From assembly GCF_039614715.1 (NCBI RefSeq), contig NZ_CP154857.1, forward strand, positions 558,001 to 622,000: a stretch of DNA of 64,000 bases, written 5' to 3'. This DNA comes from Microbacterium sp. AZCO (lineage in GTDB: Bacteria > Actinomycetota > Actinomycetes > Actinomycetales > Microbacteriaceae). This document shows, piece after piece, positions 1 through 10,095 of the stretch. The notes under the pieces were generated by a model. That model saw nothing but the letters and a program-made list of their open reading frames with translations. It was not told the DNA's origin and searched no databases. The position numbers and the translations under genes are program-made. Positions within the stretch are counted from its first letter, which is position 1. Each line of letters starts with the position of its first letter.

Positions 1-1346
1 ACTACCGCCGCCTGCGCGTCGCGCTGCTCGGAGCCGGAGCCGTCGGCTCGCAGGTCGCCGATCTGCTGCTGCGCCACGGGTCCGAGCTCGCCGACCGTGC
101 GGGCGCGACGCTCGAGCTCGTCGGGATCGCCGTGCGCGACGTCGACGCCCAGCGCGATGTCGAGCTGCCCCGCGAGCTGTTCACGACCGACGCCGAGCCC
201 CTCATCGTCGGCTCCGACATCGTCATCGAGCTCATGGGCGGCATCGAGCCGGCGCGAGCGCACCTCCTCCAGGCGATCAACTCGGGCGCCGACGTCGTGA
301 CGGCGAACAAGGCCCTCCTCGCGACCCACGGCTCCGAGATCTTCGACGCCGCCGACCAGGTGGGTGCGCAGGTCTACTACGAGGCCGCCGCGGCGGGCGC
401 CATCCCGATCATCCGTCCCCTGCGCGACTCGCTCGCGGGCGACCGCGTGCAGCGCATCATGGGCATCGTCAACGGCACGACCAACTACATCCTCGACCGC
501 ATGGACACCGAGGGCGCCGAGTTCACCGACGTCCTCGCCGACGCGCAGGCACTCGGCTACGCGGAGGCCGACCCCACCGCCGATGTCGAGGGCTATGACG
601 CCGCGCAGAAGGCGGCGATCCTCGCGAGCCTCGCCTTCCACACCACGGTTCCCCTCGAGGCCGTGCACCGCGAGGGCATCACGGGCATCGACAAGGCGAT
701 GATGGATGCCGCGCGCCACGCCGGCTACGTCATCAAGCTCCTCGCGGTCTGCGAGCGCCTGACCGGGGCCGACGGCGCGGAGTCGATCTCGGTGCGCGTC
801 TACCCGGCCCTCGTCAGCCGCGCACACCCCCTAGCGAGCGTGCACGGCGCGAACAACGCCGTCTTCGTTCAGGCGGAGGCGGCCGGCAACCTCATGTTCT
901 ACGGCGCGGGCGCCGGCGGGGTGCAGACCGCGTCGGCCGTGCTCGGCGACGTCGTCTCGGCCGCGCGCCGGCACATCGCGGGCGGCGTCGGCGTGGGGGA
1001 GTCCACGCGCGCCAACCTCCCGATCGTCGAGATCGGCCGCGTGACGACGAGCTACCAGATCACCCTCGAGGTCGACGACGAGCCCGGCGTGCTGGCCAAG
1101 ATCGCCGGCATCCTGAGCGAGGGCCGCGTGTCGATCGCGACGCTCGAGCAGACCGTGATCCACGACCCCTCGACGAGCTCGGGGACAGAGTCGTCGCTCC
1201 GCGACGACAACCTCGGTGGAGTCGCCCGGCTCGTCATCGGAACCCACAAAGCCCTGGAGCAGGACCTGAGCGAGACCGTCGATCGGCTCGCGGCGAGCGG
1301 CGTCGTGGAGCGCGTCGTCTCGGTCCTGCGTGTAGAAGGAGACTGA
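1..1346 (+). CDS. hom: Homoserine dehydrogenase (5' end outside window)
   Basis: NADP-dependent reduction of aspartate semialdehyde to homoserine, the branch step toward threonine and methionine. The reading frame is open from base 3, with the nucleotide-binding glycine loop (GAGAVGSQ) at once visible, so only a few N-terminal residues are missing. The catalytic domain has NGTTNYIL and the [16 protein letters not shown] stretch. The C-terminus is an ACT regulatory domain starting at [13 protein letters not shown], the usual site of threonine feedback. Oddity: the ACT loop after [11 protein letters not shown] carries about 15 extra residues ([15 protein letters not shown]) encoded by a palindromic repeat-like element (positions 1164-1190). 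One base separates the stop from thrC, so the three thr genes form an operon. Confidence 0.96.
   Translation, partial: YRRLRVALLGAGAVGSQVADLLLRHGSELADRAGATLELVGIAVRDVDAQRDVELPRELFTTDAEPLIVGSDIVIELMGGIEPARAHLLQAINSGADVVTANKALLATHGSEIFDAADQVGAQVYYEAAAAGAIPIIRPLRDSLAGDRVQRIMGIVNGTTNYILDRMDTEGAEFTDVLADAQALGYAEADPTADVEGYDAAQKAAILASLAFHTTVPLEAVHREGITGIDKAMMDAARHAGYVIKLLAVCERLTGADGAESISVRVYPALVSRAHPLASVHGANNAVFVQAEAAGNLMFYGAGAGGVQTASAVLGDVVSAARRHIAGGVGVGESTRANLPIVEIGRVTTSYQITLEVDDEPGVLAKIAGILSEGRVSIATLEQTVIHDPSTSSGTESSLRDDNLGGVARLVIGTHKALEQDLSETVDRLAASGVVERVVSVLRVEGD
1164..1190. repeat. Palindromic dispersed-repeat-like element inside hom
   Basis: A short GC-rich element with CCCC/GGGG ends around TCGACGAGCTC. 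Read in the hom frame it gives PSTSSG. Dispersed palindromic elements of many high-GC bacteria are known to give the peptides PSTSSG, FDKLR and EPVEG in different frames. The assignment rests on remembered sequence similarity, not on a search. Confidence 0.5.
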
Positions 1347-1347
1347 C

Positions 1348-2433
1348 ATGGCACACGTCTGGCGCGGAGTCCTCCGCGAGTACGCAGATCGCCTCGGCGT
1401 CACGGACGCCTCGACCGTCGTGACGCTCGGCGAGGGCGGCACGCCGCTCCTGCCCGCCCCCGCGCTGTCGCGCCGCACCGGAACCGACGTGTGGGTGAAG
1501 TTCGAGGGCATGAACCCGACCGGCTCGTTCAAGGACCGCGGCATGACCGTCGCGGTCTCGCGCGCGATCGAGCACGGCGCGAAGGCGGTCATCTGCGCCT
1601 CGACCGGCAACACGTCGGCCTCGGCCGCCGCCTACGCGGCGCACGCGGGCATCACGGCCGCCGTGCTCGTGCCCGAGGGCAAGATCGCGATGGGCAAGCT
1701 CAGCCAGGCCGTCGCGCACAACGGCCGCCTCATCCAGATCCGCGGCAACTTCGACGACTGCCTCGAGATCGCGCGCGAGCTCGCCGACCACTACCCGGTG
1801 CATCTCGTCAACTCCGTCAACCCCGATCGCATCGACGGTCAGAAGACGGCGGCGTACGAGATCGTCGAGCAGCTCGGCGACGCGCCCGACTTCCACTTCA
1901 TCCCGGTCGGCAACGCGGGCAACTACACCGCCTACACGCGCGGCTACACCGAGGAGGCCGAGGCCGGCGTCTCGACCCGGGTGCCCCGGATGTTCGGCTT
2001 CCAGGCCGAGGGCTCGGCGCCGCTCGTGACGGGCTCGGTCGTGAAGAACCCCGAGACGGTCGCGAGCGCCATCCGCATCGGCAACCCCGCGTCGTGGCAC
2101 CTCGCCCTCGACGCCCGCGAGGCGACCGACGGCTGGTTCGGAGCCATCGACGACGACCGCATCCTCGCGGCGCAGAAGCTCCTCGCGGGCGAGGTCGGCA
2201 TCTTCGTCGAGCCCGCTTCCGCGATCAGCGTCGCGGGCCTCCTCGACCGCGTCGAGGCCGGTGTCGTGCCGCAGGGCGCGCGCGTCGTGCTGACGGTCAC
2301 GGGCCACGGCCTCAAGGACCCGCAGTGGGCCCTGCGCAACGCCGACGGCTCGAAGGTCGAGCCGACCGTCGTCGACGCCGCGACGTCGGAGGTGGCATCC
2401 GTCCTCGGTCTCGCCGGCGAGGCGACCGCGTGA
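1348..2433 (+). CDS. thrC: Threonine synthase
   Basis: PLP enzyme converting O-phosphohomoserine to threonine; 361 aa, the short bacterial form. The PLP lysine lies in GSFKDRG (Lys about 62). The substrate/phosphate loop STGNTSAS follows at about 83, and the PLP phosphate-binding glycine loop GNAGNYTAY at about 187. The ATG is preceded by a strong AGAAGGAGA ribosome site and sits one base after the hom stop. The stop overlaps the thrB GTG by four bases (GTGA), implying translational coupling. Confidence 0.97.
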   Translation: MAHVWRGVLREYADRLGVTDASTVVTLGEGGTPLLPAPALSRRTGTDVWVKFEGMNPTGSFKDRGMTVAVSRAIEHGAKAVICASTGNTSASAAAYAAHAGITAAVLVPEGKIAMGKLSQAVAHNGRLIQIRGNFDDCLEIARELADHYPVHLVNSVNPDRIDGQKTAAYEIVEQLGDAPDFHFIPVGNAGNYTAYTRGYTEEAEAGVSTRVPRMFGFQAEGSAPLVTGSVVKNPETVASAIRIGNPASWHLALDAREATDGWFGAIDDDRILAAQKLLAGEVGIFVEPASAISVAGLLDRVEAGVVPQGARVVLTVTGHGLKDPQWALRNADGSKVEPTVVDAATSEVASVLGLAGEATA

Positions 2434-3377
2434 ACGCAGCCGCGGCCGTCGCCCCCGGGCGGAGCGTCGTGGTCCGCGTCCCCGCGACGAGCGCCAACCT
2501 GGGTCCAGGGTTCGACACGCTCGGCCTCGCGCTGAGCGTGTACGACGAGCTCGTCGTGACGGCGCTGCCGTACGACGGCCTCGAATTCGAGGTCTCGGGG
2601 GAAGGTGCCGAGGATGTGCCCCGGGATGCCTCGAACCTCGTCGTGCGCTCGATCGCGTACGCGTTCGAGGCGGTCGGCCGGCGCCTGCCGGGCCTGCGGC
2701 TCGAGGCGAAGAACGTCATCCCGCACGGCCGCGGCATGGGCTCCTCCGGCGCCGCCGTCGTGTCGGGACTGCTCGCGGCGAAGGGCCTGCTCGAAGGCGA
2801 CGTGACGCTCGGCGACGAGACGCTCCTCTCCCTCGCCACCGAGCTCGAGGGGCACCCCGACAACGTCGCGCCGGCGCTCTTCGGCGGCCTGACGATCGCG
2901 TGGATGGACGAGACGGGTCCGCAGCACAAGAAGCTCCTCGTGCACCGCGGTGTCGCTCCGCTGGTCTTCGTGCCGGGCTTCACGATGTCGACGAAGCTCG
3001 CACGCAGCCTGCAGCCCACGCAGGTGCCGCGCGAGGACGCCGTCTTCAACGTGTCGCGCTCCGCCCTCCTCATCGCGGCCCTCACCCAGAGCCCCGAGCT
3101 GCTGCTCGCCGCGACCGAGGACAAGCTGCACCAGAACTACCGCGCGTCGGCGATGCCCGACACCGACCGGCTCGTCCGCACGCTGCGCGAGCACGGCTTC
3201 GCCGCGGTCGTCTCGGGCGCCGGACCGAGCGTGCTCGTGCTGGCCGACGGCCCCGGACAGCGCCTCGAGGCGGCGGAGGTCGCCCGCACCGCGAGCGACA
3301 CCCCGTGGGAGGCGCTCATGCTCGCCGTCGACTTCAAGGGTGGTACAGTGAGGGAGTACGCGGAGGGTTCCACGTAA
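2430..3377 (+). CDS. thrB: Homoserine kinase
   Basis: GHMP-family kinase phosphorylating homoserine for ThrC; about 315 aa. The N-terminal [12 protein letters not shown] motif and the ATP loop [12 protein letters not shown] (about residues 98-109) are diagnostic. The C-terminal GHMP motif appears as [13 protein letters not shown]. The start is taken as the GTG overlapping the thrC stop, because the conserved N-terminus begins just after it; longer in-frame readings upstream only cover thrC. Last gene of the hom-thrC-thrB operon. Confidence 0.96.
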   Translation: MNAAAAVAPGRSVVVRVPATSANLGPGFDTLGLALSVYDELVVTALPYDGLEFEVSGEGAEDVPRDASNLVVRSIAYAFEAVGRRLPGLRLEAKNVIPHGRGMGSSGAAVVSGLLAAKGLLEGDVTLGDETLLSLATELEGHPDNVAPALFGGLTIAWMDETGPQHKKLLVHRGVAPLVFVPGFTMSTKLARSLQPTQVPREDAVFNVSRSALLIAALTQSPELLLAATEDKLHQNYRASAMPDTDRLVRTLREHGFAAVVSGAGPSVLVLADGPGQRLEAAEVARTASDTPWEALMLAVDFKGGTVREYAEGST

Positions 3378-3481
3378 GCACGTGAATCTGGCCTCCGTCG
3401 CAATTCTGCGAAACCCTGGCACATCCCCCGCCCCGTCCGAACGCTGAGCGGCCACACGGCATCTGAGCCGTTCGAAGGGGT

Positions 3482-3508
3482 CGCGCGGGCAGCATCCTGC
3501 CACGCGCG
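3482..3508 (+). promoter_or_regulatory. Stem-loop in the thrB-rho intergenic region
   Basis: Arms 3482-3492 and 3497-3508 pair over 11 bp with one bulged A and a four-base CATC loop. No T-run follows, so it does not look like an intrinsic terminator. It ends about 48 nt before the rho GTG and is probably part of the rho leader, where rho expression is autoregulated in many bacteria; the mechanism here is inference. The rest of 3378-3556 shows no gene. Confidence 0.45.
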
Positions 3509-3556
3509 GTGACTGTGCGTTCGTGCACTTTCCGTTCGTTTCACAAGGGAGAACTC

Positions 3557-5704
3557 GTGGAGTCCATCTCCGAGATCCACACCGACACGCCCGCCGACGA
3601 GCGCACGGAAGCGCTCGAGGGCGGCGAGACGGTCCTCGACGGCGACATCGCCGCCGAGAACGCAGCCGAGGCGTCCGCCGAGGCCGCAGACACATCTGCC
3701 GCCCAGGCGCCTGCCGAAGAGGCGCCGGCCGAGCCTGAGGCGCCGGCCGAGGAGGCCCCGGCGGAGCCCGACGCCGAGGAGCCCGCCGCCGAGGAGCAGC
3801 CCGCCGAGGCCGCACCGGTCGAGGCCGTCGAGGGCGAGCAGCCCGCCGCCGAGGCGGAGCCCGTCGCTGACGCCGCCCCCGTCGCCGACGCTCAGCCCGA
3901 GGCCGCCGAGGCGCAGCCCGAGGTCGCCGAGCAGCCTGCCGCTGAGGCGCAGCCCGAGCCCGCCGCCGAGGAGGCCCCTGCGGCTCCTGCCCGCGCACCG
4001 CGCAAGCGCGCCCCGCGCCGCGCCAAGAGCACCGGCGCCCAGGGCGCAGAGCCCGAGGCCGCCGCCGCCCCGGCCGACGTCGAGGCGCAGCCCGAAGCCG
4101 CCGCCGAGCAGCCCGCCGAGGCCGCGCCGGCCGCCGAGGTCGCGACCGAAGAGGCGCCTGCCGAGGCGACCGCGCCCGCGGTCACCGACGCCGAGCAGCC
4201 CGCCGAGGGCGAGCAGCCCGGGGGGCAGCAGGCCGAGGGCGAGCCCGCCGCCGAGGCCGAGGCATCCACCGAATCCACGGGCGACGAGACCCCGTCGCGC
4301 TCGCGCAGCCGTTCGCGCAGCCGCAACCGCAACCGCGGCGCCAACGGTCAGAACGGCCAGAACGCCCCGCAGCAGGGCGGTCAGCAGCAGAACGCGCCGC
4401 AGGCGAGCCAGCCCGCCGCCGAGCAGGACGACGAGGGCGGTGCCGCGAACAGCCGCAACCGCCAGCGCAACAAGCGCCGCGGTCAGACGACGGGCGACGA
4501 GTTCGAGACCGAGATCGGCGAGGACGACGTCCTGATCCCGATCGCGGGCATCCTCGACGTGCTCGACAACTACGCCTTCGTCCGCACGACCGGCTACCTT
4601 CCCGGCCCGAGTGACGTCTACGTCTCGCTCGGCCAGGTGAAGAAGTACAACCTGCGCAAGGGCGACGCCGTCGTGGGTGCGATCAAGCAGCCGCGCGAGG
4701 GCGAGCAGTCGAGCCGTCAGAAGTACAACGCGCTCGTCAAGGTCGACGCCGTCAACGGCCTCTCGGTCGACGACGCCGCGACGCGCGTCGAGTTCGGCAA
4801 GCTGACGCCGCTCTACCCGCAGGAGCGCCTGCGCCTCGAGACGGCCCCCGAGAAGCTGACGCAGCGCATCATCGACCTCGTCGCGCCGATCGGCAAGGGC
4901 CAGCGCGGTCTCATCGTCGCGCCTCCGAAGGCCGGCAAGACGATCGTCCTGCAGCAGATCGCCAACGCCATCGCGATCAACAACCCCGAGGTCCACCTCA
5001 TGGTCGTGCTGGTCGACGAGCGGCCCGAAGAGGTCACCGACATGCAGCGCACGGTCAAGGGTGAGGTCATCGCCTCCACCTTCGACCGTCCCGCGGAGGA
5101 CCACACGACGGTCGCCGAGCTCGCCATCGAGCGCGCGAAGCGCCTCGTCGAGCTCGGCCGCGACGTCGTCGTGCTTCTCGACTCGATCACACGCCTGGGC
5201 CGCGCCTACAACATCTCTGCACCGACGTCGGGTCGCGTCCTGACCGGCGGTGTGGACGCCTCGGCGCTGTACCCGCCCAAGCGCTTCTTCGGCGCTGCGC
5301 GCAACATCGAGAACGGCGGATCGCTCACGATCCTCGCGACCGCGCTCGTCGAGACGGGCTCCAAGATGGACGACGTCATCTTCGAGGAGTTCAAGGGCAC
5401 GGGCAACAGCGAGCTGCGCCTCAGCCGTCAGCTCGCCGACAAGCGCATCTTCCCGGCGGTCGACGTCAATGCGTCGAGCACCCGCCGCGAGGAGATGCTG
5501 CTCTCGCCCGACGAGGTCAAGATCACCTGGAAGCTCCGTCGCGCGCTCGCGGGCCTCGACCCGCAGCAGGCCCTCGAGGTCGTGCTCGGAAAGCTCAAGG
5601 AGACGCAGTCGAACGTCGAGTTCCTCGTGCAGATGCAGAAGTCGATCCCGACTCCCGCGCACGGCGGCGGCCGCAGCCACGACCACGACAACAGCATCCG
5701 CTGA
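3557..5704 (+). CDS. rho: Transcription termination factor Rho, long actinobacterial form
   Basis: Hexameric RNA helicase terminating transcription; about 715 aa against about 420 in E. coli. The first ~315 residues are a low-complexity Ala/Pro/Glu region followed by an Arg/Asn/Gln/Gly-rich stretch ([18 protein letters not shown]), a known type of actinobacterial Rho insertion that probably contributes RNA binding. The cold-shock RNA-binding fold follows ([20 protein letters not shown]), then Walker A PPKAGKT (about 454) and Walker [13 protein letters not shown]. The GTG at 3557 is preferred over the in-frame GTG at 3509, because AAGGGAGA lies at the right distance and the upstream stretch overlaps the leader hairpin. 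Confidence 0.95.
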   Translation: MESISEIHTDTPADERTEALEGGETVLDGDIAAENAAEASAEAADTSAAQAPAEEAPAEPEAPAEEAPAEPDAEEPAAEEQPAEAAPVEAVEGEQPAAEAEPVADAAPVADAQPEAAEAQPEVAEQPAAEAQPEPAAEEAPAAPARAPRKRAPRRAKSTGAQGAEPEAAAAPADVEAQPEAAAEQPAEAAPAAEVATEEAPAEATAPAVTDAEQPAEGEQPGGQQAEGEPAAEAEASTESTGDETPSRSRSRSRSRNRNRGANGQNGQNAPQQGGQQQNAPQASQPAAEQDDEGGAANSRNRQRNKRRGQTTGDEFETEIGEDDVLIPIAGILDVLDNYAFVRTTGYLPGPSDVYVSLGQVKKYNLRKGDAVVGAIKQPREGEQSSRQKYNALVKVDAVNGLSVDDAATRVEFGKLTPLYPQERLRLETAPEKLTQRIIDLVAPIGKGQRGLIVAPPKAGKTIVLQQIANAIAINNPEVHLMVVLVDERPEEVTDMQRTVKGEVIASTFDRPAEDHTTVAELAIERAKRLVELGRDVVVLLDSITRLGRAYNISAPTSGRVLTGGVDASALYPPKRFFGAARNIENGGSLTILATALVETGSKMDDVIFEEFKGTGNSELRLSRQLADKRIFPAVDVNASSTRREEMLLSPDEVKITWKLRRALAGLDPQQALEVVLGKLKETQSNVEFLVQMQKSIPTPAHGGGRSHDHDNSIR

Positions 5705-5721
5705 GCCCGTCGAAGCGCGAC
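5701..5721. repeat. Second copy of the dispersed-repeat-like element
   Basis: CTGAGCCCGTCGAAGCG spans the rho stop and the prfA ribosome-site region. Its complement (CTTCGACGGGCTCAG) matches the remembered core CTTCGACAAGCTCAG of the element class also seen inside hom. Only one arm is present. Confidence 0.4.
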
Positions 5722-5726
5722 CTCAC

Positions 5727-6806
5727 GTGTTCGAGTCCGTCCAGGGCCTGATCGACGAGCACAAGGCGGTCCAGGAGGAGCTCTCCGACCCCGCCGTGCA
5801 CGCCGACGCGGCCCGCGCGAAGCGCGTCAACCGGCGCTACGCCGAGCTGTCGAAGATCGTCGCGGCCCACGACGCGTGGGTCGCGGCGTCGGACGACCTC
5901 GACGCGGCGCGCGAGCTCGCGAAAGAGGACGACGCCTTCGCCGATGAGGTCCCGGCGCTCGAGGAGCAGCTCGCGCAGGCGCAGGAGAAGCTGCGGCGCC
6001 TCCTGATCCCGCGCGACCCCGACGACGCCCGCGACGTGATCATGGAGATCAAGCAGGGCGAGGGCGGCGCCGAGTCGGCGCTGTTCGCGGCCGACCTCCT
6101 GCGGATGTACCTGCAGTACGCCGCGTCGAAGGGCTGGAAGGCCGAGCTCCTCGAGCGCAACGAGTCCGACCTCGGCGGCTATAAGGACGTCCAGGTCGCG
6201 ATCAAGGGCTCGTCCTCCGACCCCGCGCAGGGCGTCTGGGCTCACCTCAAGTATGAGGGCGGCGTGCACCGTGTGCAGCGGGTCCCGGCGACCGAGTCGC
6301 AGGGCCGCATCCACACGTCGACGACCGGCGTGCTCGTCTTCCCCGAGGTCGACGAGCCCGAAGAGATCCAGATCGACCCGAACGACCTGAAGATCGACGT
6401 CTTCCGCTCGTCCGGCCCGGGCGGCCAGTCGGTCAACACGACGGACTCCGCGGTGCGCATCACGCACGTCCCGACCGGCATCGTCGTGTCGATGCAGAAC
6501 GAGAAGTCGCAGCTGCAGAACCGCGAGGCGGGCATGCGCGTGCTGCGCGCCCGGCTCCTCGCGAAGCAGCAGGAGGAGCGGGATGCCGCGGCCTCCGACG
6601 CCCGCAGGTCGCAGATCCGCGGCATGGACCGCTCCGAGCGCATCCGCACCTACAACTTCCCCGAGAACCGCATCGCCGACCACCGCACCGGCTACAAGGC
6701 GTACAACCTCGACCAGGTGATGGACGGCGCGCTCGGCCCCATCGTGGAGTCGGCCATCCACGCCGACGAAGAGGCGCGCCTCGCCGCCCTCGGCTCCGAC
6801 GCCTGA
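5727..6806 (+). CDS. prfA: Peptide chain release factor 1
   Basis: Recognises UAA/UAG stop codons and triggers peptide release; 359 aa, the normal RF1 length. The PAT anticodon-like tripeptide (RVPATESQ), which distinguishes RF1 from RF2, and the catalytic GGQ loop ([10 protein letters not shown], Gln about 234) are both present. GTG start [12 protein letters not shown]. It follows rho by 22 bases without an intervening rpmE, unlike some actinobacteria. Its methylase gene prmC is 3.3 kb downstream, separated by the inserted cysteine cassette. Confidence 0.97.
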   Translation: MFESVQGLIDEHKAVQEELSDPAVHADAARAKRVNRRYAELSKIVAAHDAWVAASDDLDAARELAKEDDAFADEVPALEEQLAQAQEKLRRLLIPRDPDDARDVIMEIKQGEGGAESALFAADLLRMYLQYAASKGWKAELLERNESDLGGYKDVQVAIKGSSSDPAQGVWAHLKYEGGVHRVQRVPATESQGRIHTSTTGVLVFPEVDEPEEIQIDPNDLKIDVFRSSGPGGQSVNTTDSAVRITHVPTGIVVSMQNEKSQLQNREAGMRVLRARLLAKQQEERDAAASDARRSQIRGMDRSERIRTYNFPENRIADHRTGYKAYNLDQVMDGALGPIVESAIHADEEARLAALGSDA

Positions 6807-6856
6807 CTCGACCCCTCGCCCGACCCCTCGCCCGACCGACCCCGTCGGACCCCGAC

Positions 6857-6930
6857 CTCGCCGAGACCGGGGGTCTCGCCGAGCCAGGGGATCGTGTCAC
6901 CCTGCCTCGGCGAGAAGCCATGTCTCGGCG
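6857..6930. repeat. Nested inverted repeat after prfA
   Basis: Four related decamers occur in the order A 6857-6866, B 6874-6883, C 6906-6915, D 6923-6930. B and C form a 16-bp stem (6874-6889 with 6900-6915, one mismatch, ten-base loop) and A and D pair outside it over 8 bp. It could be the prfA terminator, although no T-run follows, or a REP/MITE-like element. No gene was seen in 6807-6978. Confidence 0.6.
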
Positions 6931-6966
6931 TCTGCGCGGCGGCGCGAGCGCCCCCGCGGCGGGCGC

Positions 6967-6972
6967 TAGGGT
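6967..6972 (+). promoter_or_regulatory. -10 box TAGGGT, leaderless start
   Basis: TAGGGT is followed by six bases and then the GTG at 6979, so transcription would begin at or next to the start codon. No Shine-Dalgarno sequence is present and no clear -35 was found. Confidence 0.45.
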
Positions 6973-6978
6973 GAGCGC

Positions 6979-7380
6979 GTGATCAACTTCCTGATCCGCG
7001 CGGTGATCTTCCTCGCCTCCGCGTTCGTCGGCCTCGTCGCGGCCGACCTCCTGCTCGACGGCTTTTACCTGCACTGGGACGACTGGTGGGGCATCCTCGT
7101 CGCCGTCGTGATCTTCGCGGTGCTGCAGAGCATCCTCGCGCCGTGGCTCCTGCGGATCGTCCGCCGCCACGCGCACGCGCTCATCGGCGGCATCGGCATC
7201 GTGTCGACCTTCGTCGCGCTGCTCATCGCGGTGCTGATCCCCGCCGCCGGTATCGGGATCGACGGTCCCGTCGCGTGGATCATCGGCACCTTCGTCGTCT
7301 GGCTCGTGACGGCCCTGGCGACGTGGCTCCTCCCGCCCCTCTTCATAAAGAAGAAGGTCGACGCGCGCCGCTCCGAATGA
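6979..7380 (+). CDS. Phage holin family IV-like small membrane protein
   Basis: 133 aa with four predicted hydrophobic helices (IRAVIFLASAFVGLVAADLLL; WWGILVAVVIFAVLQSIL; GIGIVSTFVALLIAVLI; AWIIGTFVVWLVTALATWLL) and a short basic tail. This four-helix form resembles the small membrane proteins annotated as phage holin family 4 superfamily (YvlD-like) in actinobacteria. No phage genes are nearby, so the holin name should not be read as function. Leaderless GTG start; the gene is convergent with cysE. Confidence 0.75.
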   Translation: MINFLIRAVIFLASAFVGLVAADLLLDGFYLHWDDWWGILVAVVIFAVLQSILAPWLLRIVRRHAHALIGGIGIVSTFVALLIAVLIPAAGIGIDGPVAWIIGTFVVWLVTALATWLLPPLFIKKKVDARRSE

Positions 7381-7404
7381 GGGATGCCGCGCCCGCGGCA
7401 TCCC
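7381..7404. terminator. Hairpin between convergent membrane-protein gene and cysE
   Basis: Perfect 11-bp arms 7381-7391 and 7394-7404 (GGGATGCCGCG and complement) directly after one stop codon and three bases before the other. Its place between convergent genes suggests a bidirectional terminator, without T-runs. Confidence 0.55.
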
Positions 7405-7407
7405 GGA

Positions 7408-7986
7408 TCAGATGAAGTACTCGGGGACCGTCAGCAAGGCACGCGTGTCCTCTCCGACGCGACGGGCTCGCGGCTTCGCCGGGATGCCGACCAGGATGCT
7501 GTCGGCCGGGGCGTCCTTCGTGACGACCGCGTTCGCGCCGATGACGGACCCGTCGCCGATCGTGATAGGACCCAGCACCTTCGCGCCCGCTCCGACGGCG
7601 ACGCCGTCGCCGATCGTGGGGTGGCGCTTGCCGCTGTCGCGCGTGCGGCCGCCGAGCGTGACGCCGTGGTACAGCATGACGTCATCGCCGACCTCGGCGG
7701 TCTCGCCGATCACGACGCCCATGCCGTGGTCGATGAAGAAGCGGCGCCCGATGGTCGCGCCGGGGTGGATCTCGATGCCCGTGAGCCAGCGCACGATCTG
7801 CGATCCCGCGCGCGCGATGAAGCGGTAGCCGCGCTGCCACAGCCAGTGGTCCACACGGTGCGCCCAGATGGCGTGCAGGCCGGGGTAGAGGAGCGCGATC
7901 TCGAGGCCGCTGCGGGCGGCGGGGTCGCGGAGCTTCGCGGCCGCGAGGTCTTCGCGCACGCGGCCGATCGCCGACGAGCCGATCAC
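7408..7986 (-). CDS. cysE: Serine O-acetyltransferase
   Basis: Acetylates serine with acetyl-CoA to give O-acetylserine, the CysK substrate. 192 aa, the short form lacking most of the N-terminal helical extension. The left-handed beta-helix hexapeptides begin at [10 protein letters not shown], with the catalytic DHGMG (His) and the loop YHGVTLGG. The protein ends ...PEYFI; a C-terminal Ile is what CysE inserts into the CysK active site in the cysteine synthase complex, so complex formation is likely. The GTG overlaps the cysK stop (GTGA). Third gene of a cysK-cysK-cysE operon. Confidence 0.95.
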   Translation of the reverse strand: MIGSSAIGRVREDLAAAKLRDPAARSGLEIALLYPGLHAIWAHRVDHWLWQRGYRFIARAGSQIVRWLTGIEIHPGATIGRRFFIDHGMGVVIGETAEVGDDVMLYHGVTLGGRTRDSGKRHPTIGDGVAVGAGAKVLGPITIGDGSVIGANAVVTKDAPADSILVGIPAKPRARRVGEDTRALLTVPEYFI

Positions 7987-8927
7987 GACGCGTCCTCGCG
8001 GAGGTGCTCGTACAGGGCGGTGGAGAGGTAGCGCTCGCCGGCGTCGGGGATGATGACGACGATGCGCTTCCCATCGGCCTCGGGCCGCGCGGCGATCTCC
8101 AGCGCGGCCCACACCGCGGCGCCGGCGGACATCCCGGCGAGGATCCCCTCGTCGGTCGCCAGGGCGCGCGCGACGCGGATGGCGTCGTCGAACTCGACGT
8201 CGAAGATCTCGTCGACGACGCTGCGGTCGAGGACGTCGGGCACGAAGTTGGGGCCGATGCCCTGGATGCGGTGACCGCCGGCACGCCCCTCGGTGAGCAC
8301 GGGGGAGTCCTTCGGCTCGACGAGCGCGATCCTCACGTCGGGGTTGCGCTCCTTGAGCACCTGGCCCACGCCCGTGATCGTGCCGCCCGTGCCCGAGCCG
8401 GCGACGAACCAGTCGACGCGGCCGTCGGTGTCGCGCCAGATCTCCTCCGCCGTCGTGCGGCGGTGGATCTCGGCGTTGGCGGAGTGCTCGAACTGCCGTG
8501 CCAGGACCGCGCCGGGGGTCTCGGCGACGATGCGCTTGGCGGTGTCGACGGCCTCCGTCATGCCCTTGTAGGGGTCGGTCAGCACGAGCTCGGCGCCGTA
8601 GGCCTTGAGGAGCGTCCGACGCTCCTTCGACATCGAGGCGGGCATCGTGAGGATGACCTTGTAGCCGCGGGCCGCGCCGATGAGCGCGAGCGCGATCCCG
8701 GTGTTGCCGCTCGTGGACTCGACGATCGTGCCGCCGGGCTTCAGCTCGCCGGACGCCTCGGCCGCCGCGACGAGCGCGACGCCGAGGCGGTCCTTGACGC
8801 TGGAGCCCGGGTTGTAGAACTCGAGTTTGACGAGGACGTCAGCGCCGAGCCCCTCCGTCAGTCGGTTCAGGCGCACCAGAGGGGTGTCGCCGAATGCCGT
8901 CGTGATGTCGGAATGGATGCGGGGCAC
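7983..8927 (-). CDS. cysK: Cysteine synthase A-type, second copy in operon
   Basis: PLP-dependent O-acetylserine sulfhydrylase, 314 aa. The PLP lysine is in SSVKDRLG (about 44), the substrate loop TSGNTG at about 70 and the phosphate loop GTGGT at about 178. It is clearly paralogous to the gene just upstream (cysK at 8955-9893), sharing the frame MPxIHSDIT and most motifs, but with many scattered substitutions, so the duplication is not recent. The downstream cysE overlap shows tight coupling. It may differ in sulfur donor or substrate, which cannot be decided from sequence. Confidence 0.93.
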   Translation of the reverse strand: MPRIHSDITTAFGDTPLVRLNRLTEGLGADVLVKLEFYNPGSSVKDRLGVALVAAAEASGELKPGGTIVESTSGNTGIALALIGAARGYKVILTMPASMSKERRTLLKAYGAELVLTDPYKGMTEAVDTAKRIVAETPGAVLARQFEHSANAEIHRRTTAEEIWRDTDGRVDWFVAGSGTGGTITGVGQVLKERNPDVRIALVEPKDSPVLTEGRAGGHRIQGIGPNFVPDVLDRSVVDEIFDVEFDDAIRVARALATDEGILAGMSAGAAVWAALEIAARPEADGKRIVVIIPDAGERYLSTALYEHLREDAS

Positions 8928-8954
8928 GAGGCTGCTTTCGGTGTGCGGGGCGGT

Positions 8955-9893
8955 TCAGTCCTGGCGCAGGTCTTCGTAGAGCACGGTGGAGAGGTAGCGC
9001 TCGCCGAAGGAGGGGACCACGACAACGATATTCTTGCCCGCCGCCTCGGGGCGCGCAGCGACCTGGAGAGCGGCCCAGATCGCGGCACCGCTGGAGATGC
9101 CGACGAGGATGCCCTCCTTGGTGCCGACCTCGCGCGCGACGCGCAGCGCGTCGTCGAGCTCGACGTCGACGACCTCGTCGATGACGCCCTGGTCGAGGAT
9201 CTCGGGGATGAAGTTGGGTCCGATGCCCTGGATCTTGTGCGGTCCCGGGGTGCCCTTCGTGAGCAGGGGGGAGTCGGCCGGCTCGACGGCGACGACCTTC
9301 GCGTCGGGCACGCGCTCCTTGAGCACCTGGCCGACGCCGGTGATGGTGCCGCCGGTGCCGATGCCGGCGACGAAGTAGCCGATCTCGCCGTCGGTGTCGC
9401 GGATGATCTCCTCGGCGGTCGTCTTGCGGTGGATCGCGGGGTTGGCCTCGTTCTCGAACTGGCGCGCGAGCACCGCTCCGGGGGTCTCGGCGACGATCTC
9501 CTGCGCCTTGGCGACGGCGCCCTTCATGCCGCCGGCCGGGTCGGTGAGCACGAGCTCGGCGCCGTAGGCGGCCAGGAGCAGGCGACGCTCGATCGACATC
9601 GAGGACGGCATCGCGAGGATGACCTTGTAGCCGCGCGCGGCGCCGACCATCGCGAGCGCGATGCCCGTGTTGCCGCTCGTGGCCTCCACGATCGTGCCGC
9701 CGGGCTTCAGCTCTCCCGACGCCTCCGCGGCGTCCACGATCGCGATGCCGAGGCGGTCCTTGACGCTCGACGCCGGGTTGTAGAACTCGAGCTTCGCGAG
9801 CACCGTGCCGGGAAGCCCTTCGCTCACGCGGTTGAGGCGGACGAGCGGGGTGTTGCCGAACGCGCTCGTGATGTCGGAGTGGATGCCGGGCAT
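8955..9893 (-). CDS. cysK: Cysteine synthase A-type, first copy in operon
   Basis: 312 aa O-acetylserine sulfhydrylase with all catalytic motifs: SSVKDRLG with the PLP lysine, TSGNTG, GTGGT and a late SSGAA serine. The ATG is preceded by GAAAGG. The stop lies 27 bases from the start of the second cysK. As the promoter-proximal gene it is probably the best-expressed copy. All key residues are intact in both copies, so neither is a decaying pseudogene. No promoter was recognised in 9894-10079. Confidence 0.94.
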   Translation of the reverse strand: MPGIHSDITSAFGNTPLVRLNRVSEGLPGTVLAKLEFYNPASSVKDRLGIAIVDAAEASGELKPGGTIVEATSGNTGIALAMVGAARGYKVILAMPSSMSIERRLLLAAYGAELVLTDPAGGMKGAVAKAQEIVAETPGAVLARQFENEANPAIHRKTTAEEIIRDTDGEIGYFVAGIGTGGTITGVGQVLKERVPDAKVVAVEPADSPLLTKGTPGPHKIQGIGPNFIPEILDQGVIDEVVDVELDDALRVAREVGTKEGILVGISSGAAIWAALQVAARPEAAGKNIVVVVPSFGERYLSTVLYEDLRQD

Positions 9894-10079
9894 TGGGCGT
9901 GGCCTTTCGGGTCGGGTCGAATCTGCGCGCGTCGTCGCGCCGGATCGGTGCTCAGCCTAGGCGAGCGGCTTCTGAGGATTACGGCATGTGACGCCCGAGG
10001 TCGCGCGGCCCCGGGTGGGCGCTCCCGCGGGCCTCGACGCACCGGCACCCGGCACGTCACGTCCGCCTCGACGTGCACG

Positions 10080-10085
10080 TAGGCT
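10080..10085 (+). promoter_or_regulatory. -10 box TAGGCT upstream of prmC
   Basis: TAGGCT lies ten bases before the prmC ATG, giving a leader of only a few bases. No convincing -35. Confidence 0.4.
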
Positions 10086-10095
10086 GAGTGCGCCC

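Noticed and set aside
1944..3998. Very long antisense open frames (for example 684 aa on the minus strand)
   Set aside because: Arg/Pro/Ala-rich products without family motifs, lying opposite well-recognised thrC, thrB and rho. They arise from the high GC content.
6979..7380. Prophage remnant suggested by the holin-like protein
   Set aside because: No lysin, structural or integrase genes nearby. The family name covers general membrane proteins.
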